Source: Candidatus Caldatribacterium sp. (GTDB lineage Bacteria > Atribacterota > Atribacteria > Atribacterales > Caldatribacteriaceae). Taken from it: a stretch of 11,839 nt of DNA. A program made the translations under genes and the position numbers. Where the stretch lies: contig JANXBI010000019.1 in NCBI GenBank assembly GCA_025060675.1, forward strand, positions 1 to 11,839. Reading direction: 5' to 3'. This document shows positions 1 to 8,033 of the stretch, one piece after another. Within the stretch, counting starts at the first letter, position 1. Each line of letters opens with the position of its first letter. The notes beneath the pieces are model-generated. The model was not told the DNA's origin. It made no database searches and saw only the letters and a list, made by a program, of their open reading frames with translations.

Positions 1-144
1 CTGAGGATGTGCTTCGTTGAGCCATTATGACAGAAGTGGTATACCAAACTCTGCAAAAATGCCCAAAAAGGGGGGAGGTTTGCCGCAAGGTTAGATGTCT
101 AAGGATACGCATCATTGAGCCATTATGACAGAAATGGTATATCA
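1..144. repeat. Left arm of 144-bp inverted repeat enclosing the cas operon
   Basis: Bases 1-144 are the reverse complement of 9102-9245 with only two differences (at 108 and 142). The arm contains two diverged copies of one unit, starting at 1 and 99 (period 98; 39 of 46 bases agree between 1-46 and 99-144). Each copy carries the core CCATTATGACAGAARTGG followed by TGGTATACCA or a one-base variant, and the 15-mer GGAGGTTTGCCGCAA lies at 74-88. The window starts inside the repeat, so the arm may continue to the left. No coding content is evident. Confidence 0.95.
115..143 (+). promoter_or_regulatory. Candidate sigma-70-like promoter for the cas operon
   Basis: TTGAGC (115-120) and TATATC (138-143) are separated by exactly 17 bases and point toward the operon. 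The first repeat copy holds the same arrangement, TTGAGC at 17-22 and TATACC at 40-45. The spacer between the boxes is the conserved core, in which CCATT and AATGG can pair around an 8-base loop, so an operator could overlap the promoter. The predicted transcript would start near 150. The boxes match consensus only partly, and promoter function is inferred. Confidence 0.4.
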
Positions 145-181
145 GCTCAACGAAGCCCATGGAAGACATTATGGGCTATTT

Positions 182-210
182 ACCCTATACGTTTTAGGCA
201 TTCACCCTAT
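182..210 (+). promoter_or_regulatory. Direct repeat ACCCTAT in the operon leader
   Basis: ACCCTAT occurs at 182-188 and again at 204-210, a 22-base step (about two helical turns). It lies between the candidate promoter and the first gene. Such spacing suits a dimeric regulator bound on one DNA face, but a 7-base repeat can arise by chance. Confidence 0.2.
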
Positions 211-228
211 TGTGTGAAGGAGAAAGTT

Positions 229-246
229 ATGGCATACTCCAGGTAA
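229..246 (+). CDS. Five-residue mini-ORF (possible leader peptide or gene remnant)
   Basis: ATG at 229 has a well-placed AAGGAGA (217-223) five bases upstream. It encodes MAYSR and stops at TAA 244-246, 14 bases before the ATG of the effector gene, which has its own strong ribosome site (GGAGGGG, 249-255). The opening resembles the start of cas7 (MAYPV) further down the operon. It may be a translated leader controlling the next gene, or the 5' end of a deleted gene such as cas6. It is very short, so chance is a real alternative. Confidence 0.3.
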   Translation: MAYSR

Positions 247-260
247 GAGGAGGGGAGTAG

Positions 261-1724
261 ATGAAAGCCATCTCCTTCTTGGGAACGGGCTCTTACGAAG
301 AAGCGGTGTACACGTGGCAGGAGAAAAAGTACGTCACGCACCTCTTTCCGGAGGCGGTGGTACAGCTCTTCCGTCCCGAACGTCTCTTTGTCCTCGTGAC
401 ACCGCAAGTTAAGTCCTGCGAGAATTTCCGCATACTCGGAGATCGCCTTGGCAGCCTCATGCAGCCTGTGGATATCCCGGAAGGAAAGTCGGAAAGAGAA
501 CTATGGGAGATTTTCAACAACCTCACAGCAATCGTGGAGGACAATGATGAACTGCTCCTTGATATAACCCATGCTTTTCGGTCAATCCCTCTGCTGGCTT
601 TCACCGCTGCAGCGTACTTGCGGAGGACAAAGGGAGTTACGATACGACATATCGTTTACGGAGTGTTCACTGGAAAGGGCAACGATGCGCCGATTCTTGA
701 CCTCATAATTCTTCTTGACCTCCTTGATTGGTTGAGTGGGGTCGAGTTTTTTCTGGAACGAGGCGATGCCACTTTTCTTGCTGAGAAAGTTAAGGCAGTA
801 CACGATAGCGCGTGGAGGGAAAAAGAAACGCCTGAATTACCAAGAAGACTCAAATCTCCTCTTGCTGGGGGGCTTTTGAACCTCTCCCGTTTTCTCGCCC
901 TTTCCCACCCTCGAGGAGTTATGGACCAAGCATGGAAACTCAGGGACATTCTCGAGGAGGTAGCCCCGGAGGTGGAACGTTGGGTTAAACCGTTCGGCGT
1001 TATCCTTACGCAACTGAAGGATTTGGTAGAGCAGTTTGCTTATGATAATCCTAATCGCCTCGACAAAGAGAATTTGTGTAAGCAACTCAATCTCATCGAG
1101 TACTTCTTGGATAAAGGACTTACCCTCCAAGCAGTACTTCTGGCTCGAGAGTGGGTTATCAGTTACGTCATTTTCCGGCGAGGGAGTGGGGATTGGCTTG
1201 ACCGTAACACGCGCTTGGAGGTTGAAGAAAACGTCTTGGGAGCAGCAAAACGTAAGTGCAGAGGCGAAGAGGTAAAACTCCCCGAGTGGTTCTGTGCGTT
1301 ACCGGAGAGTCAGAGCATCATCGATATCTGGAGTCAAATTCCCGACATACGCAACACTTTGGCCCATTGCTGGCTGCAAGGAACGGTAGAGAGCATAAAG
1401 AACCTCGAAGGGAGAACGCGGGACTTGCTCCAAGGCTTTCGAAAGCTTCTTGACGATTCGCCTGGAGGATCCCTTCAGGGAAACCGCATCGTGGTAGATT
1501 TAAGCACACTCTATGAAGGGACAGCAAAGGTTGAGGAGCTTTCTCGCTACGTTGAACAGGTATGTGAACTTGTTGGAAATGGGAAAGAGGTGGTGCTTAC
1601 GGGCCAAGCTCCTGTTTGGATGTATCTTAGTATTGCCCATGCACTCCATGGTAAGGCAAAAAGACTCTTGTATGCTTCACCGGTAGTCGGTGAAATGACA
1701 GTTTTTGACCATTCCCCGGAGTGA
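261..1724 (+). CDS. CARF-HEPN CRISPR effector (Csx1/Csx2, TM1812 family) with C-terminal Csx3-like domain
   Basis: A 487-residue protein, first gene of the operon. Residues 1 to about 155 form a CARF domain of the TM1812/Csx2 type, with FLGTG (6-10) and LLDITHAFRS (99-108), which in this family binds cyclic oligoadenylate. A helical part follows. R364-NTLA-H369 is an R-x4-H HEPN motif, the active site of ribonucleases in this family, so signal-activated cutting of single-stranded RNA is likely. Residues about 405-487 are an added domain: VVLTGQAPVWMY followed by AHALHG resembles stand-alone Csx3 (Crn3) ring nucleases (SGRGPIWLH...AHKYH), but the family's YDPRLG segment reads YASPVVG, so the D and R are lost. 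The start is supported by GGAGGGG at 249-255. The stop overlaps the cas8 start by one base (TGATG). The CARF and HEPN calls are firm; the Csx3 call comes from motif recall. No Cas10 is nearby. Confidence 0.85.
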   Translation: MKAISFLGTGSYEEAVYTWQEKKYVTHLFPEAVVQLFRPERLFVLVTPQVKSCENFRILGDRLGSLMQPVDIPEGKSERELWEIFNNLTAIVEDNDELLLDITHAFRSIPLLAFTAAAYLRRTKGVTIRHIVYGVFTGKGNDAPILDLIILLDLLDWLSGVEFFLERGDATFLAEKVKAVHDSAWREKETPELPRRLKSPLAGGLLNLSRFLALSHPRGVMDQAWKLRDILEEVAPEVERWVKPFGVILTQLKDLVEQFAYDNPNRLDKENLCKQLNLIEYFLDKGLTLQAVLLAREWVISYVIFRRGSGDWLDRNTRLEVEENVLGAAKRKCRGEEVKLPEWFCALPESQSIIDIWSQIPDIRNTLAHCWLQGTVESIKNLEGRTRDLLQGFRKLLDDSPGGSLQGNRIVVDLSTLYEGTAKVEELSRYVEQVCELVGNGKEVVLTGQAPVWMYLSIAHALHGKAKRLLYASPVVGEMTVFDHSPE

Positions 1725-3448
1725 TGTGTGTGCATCGCATGCATTGGACAGGAAACCCCTTTGTGGACGCGGGACTGGCTGCTCTTGCAGCTGTTTTGAG
1801 GGTTTCAAGTCTTGAAGATATCGAACCGGAGGACTTGGAAAAGGCAAGCGCAAAGCTTCAAAGTGTTCTCCTCAGCGATCAGGCCCTTGGTATCGGAGTT
1901 GAAAGAGCTTTTGTTTCTGGCCCTCTCTCGAAGCTTTTCCCAAACAGCGAAATCGTCAATCCTGCCCCGTTTCTTGTAGAAGTTGGGGGCAAGCGCAGAG
2001 ATGTGCGTGCTCTTTTGAGTACGAATCCAGTCATTCCTGAATGGCAGGAAGTTCTTTGCAAAGCCAAAGAGCGGCTTCGAGAATCGCTCAAGCTCGACCT
2101 CCATCGTGCCCAAATATGCCTTACGCAAGAAGGAAAGGCTATTTGTATGTTCTGCGGGCGGTTCACCCCTGAGGAAAGCACCACTTTCATCCGCAAGGAT
2201 AAAATGCCACTCCTCGGTGGCATCGTGAATTTCTATCCAGCTTTCTCTTGGGGTGTGCAGATTTGTGGGCTTTGTGCCTTTGCCCTTCGTTTCCTGCCCT
2301 TTTCTGTCATGAGAGCTGGTGGTCGTCTCTGGATTCTTCATACCCATTCTTTGCCTGTTGCGGCGAGAATCGCTGAGCAATATGGATGGCACCACTGCAA
2401 TGCTGCAATTGCTCAGAACAAGGCCCTGGATTTCTATGGGAGCTGGGAGACAGTGGGTGAGGATAGTACGGTAGCGTATGTTTTGTGCGAGTTGCTCGAT
2501 ACATTTCCCCATGAACTGAGCACAGTTTATAGAGAGCCTCTGCCAACTACGGCGTACGTTTTCTCGAATGACAATCAAGGTGGATACATTCGTGCCGTAC
2601 AGATACCGAATGATTTCCTTGTCTTTCTGGCAAAATTGCAGGTGCATTCGTTTACGGCCTTCCGTCGGTTTTGGAGGGAACTGCTCTTCATCCCCGAAAA
2701 TCTCCCCAAACAAGAGTGGAAAGAGCGTGCGAGTTTTGTTCAAGAGGTTGCGCATCGGATGATGCAAAAAGAGGACCTTATTAAGCGGTGCCTTGATAAC
2801 GAAACTTGGAAGCTTGCTGGTGGATGGTTTGGTCACAGGCTCTACCTTCAGGAGGTAAGGAAAATGAGCGTAGAGAAGCTCTCTATCCTCGAGCGGTTAG
2901 GCATGATGCTTGCAGAAACAGGTGACAGCAAAAAGCGTATCAATGAGCTTAAGACCGCTCATTATCGCGATTTGTATGGCATTTTCCTTAACTATGTTCG
3001 TGAAGGTTTCCTGAAGAGCGAGGAATTCTATGCCCTCTTTCCGCCAAATGATGACACTTCTTGTTCTGAGGCAAGAGACATAGTTTTAGCCGTAGTGTAT
3101 GAGTGGCAGCGCTGCCGGGAAAAGGGTGAAACTTTCCAACCCCTTGGGAACATTCCTGTTCTCACGTCGGATACAACCGTACAACGTGTTCAGGATATAG
3201 GAACTCGTCTTCTCTCTCAATTGTCCAACCCATCCAAGTGGATAGGACAGCTACGGACAGCTAAGACTGCAGAAGGAGTGCGCCGAGTGTACCTCTTGGC
3301 TGTGCAGCAAGGTGCGTTGAGTTTTGCCGATTTTGTGTTCCTTGTTCCTTTCGATAATCAGCACCGTCTCTGGCTTCTGCGGGATTACCTTATGGCGTTC
3401 CTTTTTGACCGTGCCAGGGATGTGCTTCCCCAGGAAGAGGAGGTGTAG
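1724..3448 (+). CDS. cas8b1: Type I-B Cascade large subunit Cas8b1/Cst1 (CXXC-CXXC family)
   Basis: A protein of 574 residues if started at ATG 1724. GTG 1721 and ATG 1739 are in-frame alternatives; 1739 gives the family-like opening MHWTGNPFVDAGLAAL. Two cysteine pairs, CMFC (141-144) and CGLC (181-184), are the hallmark of Cst1 and probably bind zinc. Position just before a Cst2/DevR-type cas7 supports the call. Cas8 is the Cascade large subunit, which recognises the PAM and recruits Cas3. Translation is probably coupled to the upstream effector (TGATG). The length suits the family. The rest of the protein is too divergent to annotate residue by residue. Confidence 0.85.
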   Translation: MCVHRMHWTGNPFVDAGLAALAAVLRVSSLEDIEPEDLEKASAKLQSVLLSDQALGIGVERAFVSGPLSKLFPNSEIVNPAPFLVEVGGKRRDVRALLSTNPVIPEWQEVLCKAKERLRESLKLDLHRAQICLTQEGKAICMFCGRFTPEESTTFIRKDKMPLLGGIVNFYPAFSWGVQICGLCAFALRFLPFSVMRAGGRLWILHTHSLPVAARIAEQYGWHHCNAAIAQNKALDFYGSWETVGEDSTVAYVLCELLDTFPHELSTVYREPLPTTAYVFSNDNQGGYIRAVQIPNDFLVFLAKLQVHSFTAFRRFWRELLFIPENLPKQEWKERASFVQEVAHRMMQKEDLIKRCLDNETWKLAGGWFGHRLYLQEVRKMSVEKLSILERLGMMLAETGDSKKRINELKTAHYRDLYGIFLNYVREGFLKSEEFYALFPPNDDTSCSEARDIVLAVVYEWQRCREKGETFQPLGNIPVLTSDTTVQRVQDIGTRLLSQLSNPSKWIGQLRTAKTAEGVRRVYLLAVQQGALSFADFVFLVPFDNQHRLWLLRDYLMAFLFDRARDVLPQEEEV

Positions 3449-3451
3449 AGT

Positions 3452-4522
3452 ATGGCGTATCCTGTCGTTACTGGTGCAATTCTGATTGAGGCAAACGGAG
3501 CTGCCTTAAACAACGCAGGACAGGCAGAGGGTGTGCGGGTGGATAATGCTGTCGTGGTGAAAAAAATATACGCCGGGAGAGTGCGGTACCCCTATGTCTC
3601 TGGACAAGCCTGGCGTCGTTGGTGGCGTGAGGTTCTCTACGAGGATTTTGGTTGGAAACCAAGCGATGTAATCCGCGAAGCAAAGAGTGCGTACACGAAA
3701 GGTGACCCAATCGCTTACGAAGAGGATGACCTCTTCGGATACATGGCAGCACGAAAGCGTTCTCGAGGGAGGCAACAGGAGGGAGAGGAGGGAGCGACGG
3801 GTACGTATCGGCGAGTCTCACCACTCAAGAACAGCCTTCTCATCTCTGTCCTTCCGAACGTTATTACGAACGATTTTGGTCACTTTTCGAGAAACCTTCC
3901 TCCGGATGCAGATCCGGTACCCTTCGAGTCAGAGAACTACACGACCTATCTTCAGGGTGTCTTTACCATCGCTCTCTTGGACGTTGGGCGGTTTGAGGTT
4001 GGGGAAATGCATGACCTACCCGAGGATATGCCCCATGCTTATTCTGCAATCCTCATAAAGGATACCGAGAACAATCGGGTGTTTTCTCTTCCCGATCATG
4101 AACGAGCAAAAAGGGTGCAGGATGTTCTCCGCGCTCTTGCTCGGTTACGTGGTGGTGCTCACCTTGCACGAAACCTTTCTGATGTAGCGCCTGTTGTTGT
4201 TCTCGTCGGTTTTCTCGATGGTGGGAATGCTCCTTTCCAACGCCTGTTTCGTCCCGATGAGAACAACGAACGCGTCGTTTGTGACGTACCTCGTCTCAAT
4301 TCGGTACTCAAAGATTTCTCAGACCGTTTTTTGCAGTCTAGTGGAGGGAAAGCCCTCTTTTTTGGGTGTCGGCCAGGTATCTTGGCTAACGAAGAAGAAG
4401 TGCTTGCGACGATAGAGAGTTTTCCAGTTGCCGTTTTCTCGGGTACTCCAAAAGAGGCTTTGGAGAAAGCAGCTCAAGAGGTTCCGTTCATTATGAGGAA
4501 CTTATCACATACAGTTGGATGA
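3452..4522 (+). CDS. cas7: Type I-B Cascade backbone protein Cas7 (Cst2/DevR family)
   Basis: A 356-residue protein. The N-terminus is typical of Cst2/DevR: VTGAILIEANGAALNNAG (6-23), VVVKKI (34-39), YPYVSGQAWRRWWRE (46-60), AYTKGDPI (80-87) and EEDDLFGYM (90-98). In this family these belong to an RRM-like fold that polymerises along the crRNA. A basic, glycine/glutamate-rich stretch follows (101-117), probably a flexible loop. The ribosome site GAGGAGG lies about 8 bases before ATG 3452, three bases after the cas8 stop. The stop overlaps the first possible cas5 start as ATGA at 4519-4522, which implies coupling. Subunits are expected in several copies per complex. Confidence 0.93.
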   Translation: MAYPVVTGAILIEANGAALNNAGQAEGVRVDNAVVVKKIYAGRVRYPYVSGQAWRRWWREVLYEDFGWKPSDVIREAKSAYTKGDPIAYEEDDLFGYMAARKRSRGRQQEGEEGATGTYRRVSPLKNSLLISVLPNVITNDFGHFSRNLPPDADPVPFESENYTTYLQGVFTIALLDVGRFEVGEMHDLPEDMPHAYSAILIKDTENNRVFSLPDHERAKRVQDVLRALARLRGGAHLARNLSDVAPVVVLVGFLDGGNAPFQRLFRPDENNERVVCDVPRLNSVLKDFSDRFLQSSGGKALFFGCRPGILANEEEVLATIESFPVAVFSGTPKEALEKAAQEVPFIMRNLSHTVG

Positions 4523-4533
4523 GGCGAGGGGAA

Positions 4534-5247
4534 ATGGACGAGAGCATCTTGCTGCAAGCTGTCCGCATAGAGCTCTCATCGTACACTGCATCGTTTCGCG
4601 TTCCTTCCTTTGTGAGCCATCAACTCACGCTCCCTGTCCCTCCTCTGTGTACCGTTTTTGGGCTTATTTCAGCTGCGGTTGGAAGATGGATTACGCCAAG
4701 GGATGTTGACTGGCTCGCTTACCGTTGTACTTACGAAGGCAAGGGTACAGATGTTGAAACAATTGTCCAAATCGAGCGCGAAAAACCGGGTAAGGTTCCT
4801 CTTCCCAAGCTTCCACCGAAAACCGTAAACGTAATAAATCGAGAATTCCTCTTTTTGCCGTGCCTCACAATATACCTTCCCCCTCACTGGGCCCAGGCCT
4901 TCTATCGCCCCAGATTTACCCTGCTTCTTGGGAGGACACAAGATGTCGCCTACGTTGCCTCTGTGGGCACGACAGCGCTTGCGCCTGTTCCCTCAGGCGA
5001 GGTGGGTGGTGTTCTTCTTCCCTTCGAGCTTCTGAAGCAGAATAACGTTGCCGCTTGGGTTCACAACTTGCCTATAGCTTTCCCATCTCTGCTTGAGAGG
5101 CGCCCACTGCGGATGCACCTTTTTGGTGTTGTGGATGCGGGGTTTCCAACGCTGTTACAGCAGGGGGGCGGATGGTTGGTACAAGATGTGCAGCAGGGAA
5201 CGGTGCTTGTCCTGTACCGGAGAGAATGGATGCTTGTCGGAACCTGA
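4534..5247 (+). CDS. cas5: Type I-B Cascade subunit Cas5
   Basis: A protein of 237 residues from ATG 4534, or 242 from ATG 4519, which overlaps the cas7 stop. I prefer 4534 because a GAGGCGAGGGG purine run precedes it and the Cas5 signature follows sooner. Signature: RIELSSYTASFRVP (11-24), then LTLPVPPLCTVFGLISAAVGRW (31-52), the N-terminal RAMP strand and the glycine-rich region of the Cas5t group. Cas5 caps the 5' handle of crRNA in Cascade and contacts Cas8. The 3' end overlaps the likely cas3 start by about 14 bases. Confidence 0.9.
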   Translation: MDESILLQAVRIELSSYTASFRVPSFVSHQLTLPVPPLCTVFGLISAAVGRWITPRDVDWLAYRCTYEGKGTDVETIVQIEREKPGKVPLPKLPPKTVNVINREFLFLPCLTIYLPPHWAQAFYRPRFTLLLGRTQDVAYVASVGTTALAPVPSGEVGGVLLPFELLKQNNVAAWVHNLPIAFPSLLERRPLRMHLFGVVDAGFPTLLQQGGGWLVQDVQQGTVLVLYRREWMLVGT

Positions 5248-7513
5248 GCCTTTAGCAAAATCCAGCGAGGTTCCTGTCTTCCTTGGCGAACACCTCAGAG
5301 AAGCTACGGAGTATGTTCGTGCAGTTGCTCTTGCGTATGCACCATGGTGGGAAATGCTTTTGGGACAAGAACTTGCCACAAAGCTAAAGAGGGCCCTTAT
5401 CATCGCAGCAACCACGCATGACCTTGGGAAGGCAGCGGAAGGTTTCCAGAGAGAACTCCAAGACCCGAAGTTTCGTTGGGATTTCCGCCATGAAGTCCTA
5501 TCAGCCGCCATTCTTTTGGCGGCATTGGGAGACGAGGACGTGTCTGCTTGGGCCGCTGTAGCGGTTTTAACGCACCATCGTGATCTGAATCATCCGGAAC
5601 TCAGCCAAGCTTGTGGTGTGACGGCTTTGCCCGACCCTGAAATTGTCCGTGTGGTGCAGGAGAAATTCCGGCAAAAGGTGCACGAGTTGAAGCGATTTTG
5701 GCCCTGGTTGGCAAACTTCTGGAAGAGCCACGAAGAGTTGCGGCATGCTTCCTTTCCGGAGAGTTTCGAAAATCTCCCTCTCCCCTCTCTATTCTTAGGA
5801 CGCCAAATGGAGAAGCTTGCTGTTGCTGATTCTGTCAAGAGTCGGGAACAGCTTATTCTGCTGCTTACGAGGGGATGGCTCATGGCTGCTGACCACGCAG
5901 TAAGTGCTGGAATCAAGCGTTTCCTTTCTCAGATTCCTTCGCCGACGCTTCCTCCTTTACGACCTTTTCAACGTGAAGTGGGTTGCCACGATGGTCACGC
6001 TTTCGTTGAGGCTCCGACGGGTTCGGGAAAAACTTATGCTGCCCTTTCTTGGAGTCTCCGTAACCGAAAGGGAGGGGAAAGGATTTTCTACCTCTTGCCT
6101 TATCAGGCGAGCATCGAAGCGATGGCGGATACGCTGCAAAACCTCTTTGGCAAAGCATGCGTGGCCACGCTTCATGCTCGGGTCTTTGATTATGCCTTTC
6201 GGAGGCACTTTGAAACAACAGGAGACTACGAGGAAGCGATACGAAGGACGAAGGTTGAAAGTGAACTGAATCGCCTGGTGCACAAACCGATAAAAGTGAC
6301 CACTCCTTTTCAACTCCTTAAGTGGCTTTTTGGGGTTCCTCGTTTCGAAATAGGCGTCAGTGAGATGGTGGGTGGGCTCTTTGTGTTCGATGAAATACAT
6401 GCTTACGATGCTCACGTTGTCGGTCTCATTTGTGCAATGGTAGAGTTTCTCAAGGACATTGGTGGTCGCTTCCTTTTCATGAGCGCCACGTTCCCCCCGT
6501 TTTTGAAGGAGCTCTTGCAAAAGACTCTTGGTGAAGCGGTAGAGACCTTTGAGCTCTCTGCTAAAACGGATAGTCTTTGGGCAAGAGACTTCTTGACAAA
6601 AGCTCGACACATCCTCAGATGGCATGATACCTCTCTTGAGGATATGGTGCCTTCCATCGTTACAATGCTTCGCCAGGGTAAGAGAGTTCTCGTTGTGGCC
6701 AACAGAGTGGCTCAAGCTCAGGAGATATACAGGAGGATGCGGGAGCAGTGCGACGGTGTACACCTTCTCCATTCTCGCCTCACCCACAAGGATCGTGTAT
6801 CCCGAGAGAGCGCCATAGTTGGTGCTCTCAAGGGAAAGCGTCCAGACGTCACCGTACGGGCGCTTGTGGCCACCCAGGTTGTAGAAGTTTCCCTCGATGT
6901 AAGCTTTGACGTTATCTTTACGGAAGTAGCCCCAGTCGATGACTTGCTCCAACGCTTTGGGAGAGTGAATCGTTACGGAGAGCATGAAGAGGGTGTAGAA
7001 GTCCATGTGGCTCTCCGTTACGACCGTGAGCGGTTGAGGTACGTCTACAACGAAGAGTGGATTAGTAAAACGATTGAGTGTGCTCCTCAGGATGGGGAGC
7101 GACTCACCGTCTTGGAAACATGTGAGTGGGTCCGTAAAGTGTATCGCAGTGGTTGGACAGAGAAAGAAAGGGAGCGCTACGAAAGGGCCAGAGAGGCTTT
7201 TGAAGGTATTCTCTCTATTCTAAGACCACTTACTCACCTTGAGAAGGGTTTAGAGGAATTCTATGGACTTTTTCAAAGCGTCGAAATCCTACCCCGCAAG
7301 CTGTACGAGGAATACGACACGTATATCCGTAATGGCTATTACCTTCTTGCCAACCAGTTGCTTGTGCCCGTTCCTCTTGGAACATTCTATATGCTGAACA
7401 ACAAAGGCCGTCTTGTACGTCTCAAACACGGTGTCCTTATGGCTGACGTAATCTACGATGAAACACTGGGCCTTCTCCCTCACGAGGTGGACATCGATGC
7501 GGCATTTCTTTGA
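5234..7513 (+). CDS. cas3: CRISPR-associated helicase/nuclease Cas3 (HD domain plus SF2 helicase)
   Basis: A single polypeptide of about 759 residues from TTG 5234, which follows GGAG at 5219-5222. The frame is open upstream to 5093, but that part lies inside cas5 and looks like shadow sequence. The HD nuclease is at the N-terminus: THDLGK (61-66), RHE (85-87), THH (113-115) and AADHA (218-222) supply the metal ligands. The helicase follows: Walker A APTGSGKT (260-267), DEIH box (386-389), SAT (417-419) and motif VI QRFGRVNR (573-580). After Cascade opens the target, Cas3 nicks and unwinds it 3' to 5' in an ATP-dependent way. All key motifs are present, so the enzyme looks active. The exact start is the main uncertainty. 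Confidence 0.95.
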   Translation: MSEPEPLAKSSEVPVFLGEHLREATEYVRAVALAYAPWWEMLLGQELATKLKRALIIAATTHDLGKAAEGFQRELQDPKFRWDFRHEVLSAAILLAALGDEDVSAWAAVAVLTHHRDLNHPELSQACGVTALPDPEIVRVVQEKFRQKVHELKRFWPWLANFWKSHEELRHASFPESFENLPLPSLFLGRQMEKLAVADSVKSREQLILLLTRGWLMAADHAVSAGIKRFLSQIPSPTLPPLRPFQREVGCHDGHAFVEAPTGSGKTYAALSWSLRNRKGGERIFYLLPYQASIEAMADTLQNLFGKACVATLHARVFDYAFRRHFETTGDYEEAIRRTKVESELNRLVHKPIKVTTPFQLLKWLFGVPRFEIGVSEMVGGLFVFDEIHAYDAHVVGLICAMVEFLKDIGGRFLFMSATFPPFLKELLQKTLGEAVETFELSAKTDSLWARDFLTKARHILRWHDTSLEDMVPSIVTMLRQGKRVLVVANRVAQAQEIYRRMREQCDGVHLLHSRLTHKDRVSRESAIVGALKGKRPDVTVRALVATQVVEVSLDVSFDVIFTEVAPVDDLLQRFGRVNRYGEHEEGVEVHVALRYDRERLRYVYNEEWISKTIECAPQDGERLTVLETCEWVRKVYRSGWTEKERERYERAREAFEGILSILRPLTHLEKGLEEFYGLFQSVEILPRKLYEEYDTYIRNGYYLLANQLLVPVPLGTFYMLNNKGRLVRLKHGVLMADVIYDETLGLLPHEVDIDAAFL

Positions 7514-8030
7514 TTCCTTCGAAGAGGGGTTCGAAAACCTCCGCACCAATGGTATCAAAGTTAACTACTGGGTCGTCTGCAAGCGAAAGCTGTGGCTTTA
7601 TTCTAAGGGGTTGAGGATGGAGGCACTTTCGGACCGCGTATCCTTAGGAAGAATTCTCCATGAGGAAGCTTATCGAGAGATGCGAGTTCGTGAGGTTTTG
7701 CTTGATAACCTGATAAAGGTTGACATTATTGACCCTGAAGGAAAAGTGCTCGAAATCAAGCATTCTTGCAAACTCATAGAGGCTGCACGTTTACAAATTA
7801 TGTACTATCTTTTGTACCTCAAGTACATTGGTGCTGGGGAGTTCACTGGGGAAATCCGCTTTCCCAAGGAGCGAAGGAAAGAGGAAGTTTGCCTTTCTTC
7901 GGAGGCCGAACAAAAAGTTCTCGAGGCTCTCTGCGATATCAAGCACATTGAAGCGCTCCCCATACCTCCTCAGGCGACAGAGAGTTCCTTATGTCGGCAA
8001 TGTGCCTATGCCGAGCTTTGCTGGGGATGA
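7497..8030 (+). CDS. cas4: CRISPR adaptation nuclease Cas4
   Basis: A 177-residue protein starting at ATG 7497, six bases after GAGGTGG (7484-7490) and overlapping the end of cas3 by 17 bases. The frame is open upstream to 7458, but that part is cas3 sequence. The RecB-like nuclease core is visible: H55 (GRILHEE), D76 (KVDIID), E86 and K88 (LEIK). Cysteines C28 (WVVCKRKLW), C166, C169 and C175 (CRQCAYAELC) fit an iron-sulphur cluster. Cas4 trims prespacers and selects those with a correct PAM, working with Cas1. The motif before the nuclease core (NYWVVCKRKLWLYSKGL) is typical of I-B Cas4. Confidence 0.93.
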   Translation: MRHFFDSFEEGFENLRTNGIKVNYWVVCKRKLWLYSKGLRMEALSDRVSLGRILHEEAYREMRVREVLLDNLIKVDIIDPEGKVLEIKHSCKLIEAARLQIMYYLLYLKYIGAGEFTGEIRFPKERRKEEVCLSSEAEQKVLEALCDIKHIEALPIPPQATESSLCRQCAYAELCWG

Positions 8031-8033
8031 ATA

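Noticed and set aside
17..144. The repeated core with about 98-base spacing as a second CRISPR array
   Set aside because: Only two copies, with spacing of about 68 bases between 30-base cores, and similarity extending into the would-be spacer; this is a tandem repeat, not a CRISPR.
261..1724. First gene as a cas6 replacement that processes crRNA
   Set aside because: It has CARF and HEPN motifs and no RAMP-type Cas6 signature; processing by it would be pure speculation.
1805..2836. Long minus-strand ORF (343 codons) inside cas8
   Set aside because: It lies antisense to a well-supported cas8 frame, has no recognisable motif and no ribosome site; a shadow ORF.
5093..5233. N-terminal extension of cas3 to an upstream start at 5093
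   Set aside because: The extra 47 residues (cysteine- and arginine-rich) lie wholly inside cas5 and do not resemble a Cas3 start; the HD region begins soon after 5234.
5957..7006. Long minus-strand ORF (349 codons) inside cas3
   Set aside because: Antisense to the helicase motifs of cas3, with no domain signal; a shadow ORF.
7458..7496. Upstream start of cas4 at 7458
   Set aside because: Those codons are read from the cas3 3' end; ATG 7497 has a good ribosome site and a family-like N-terminus.
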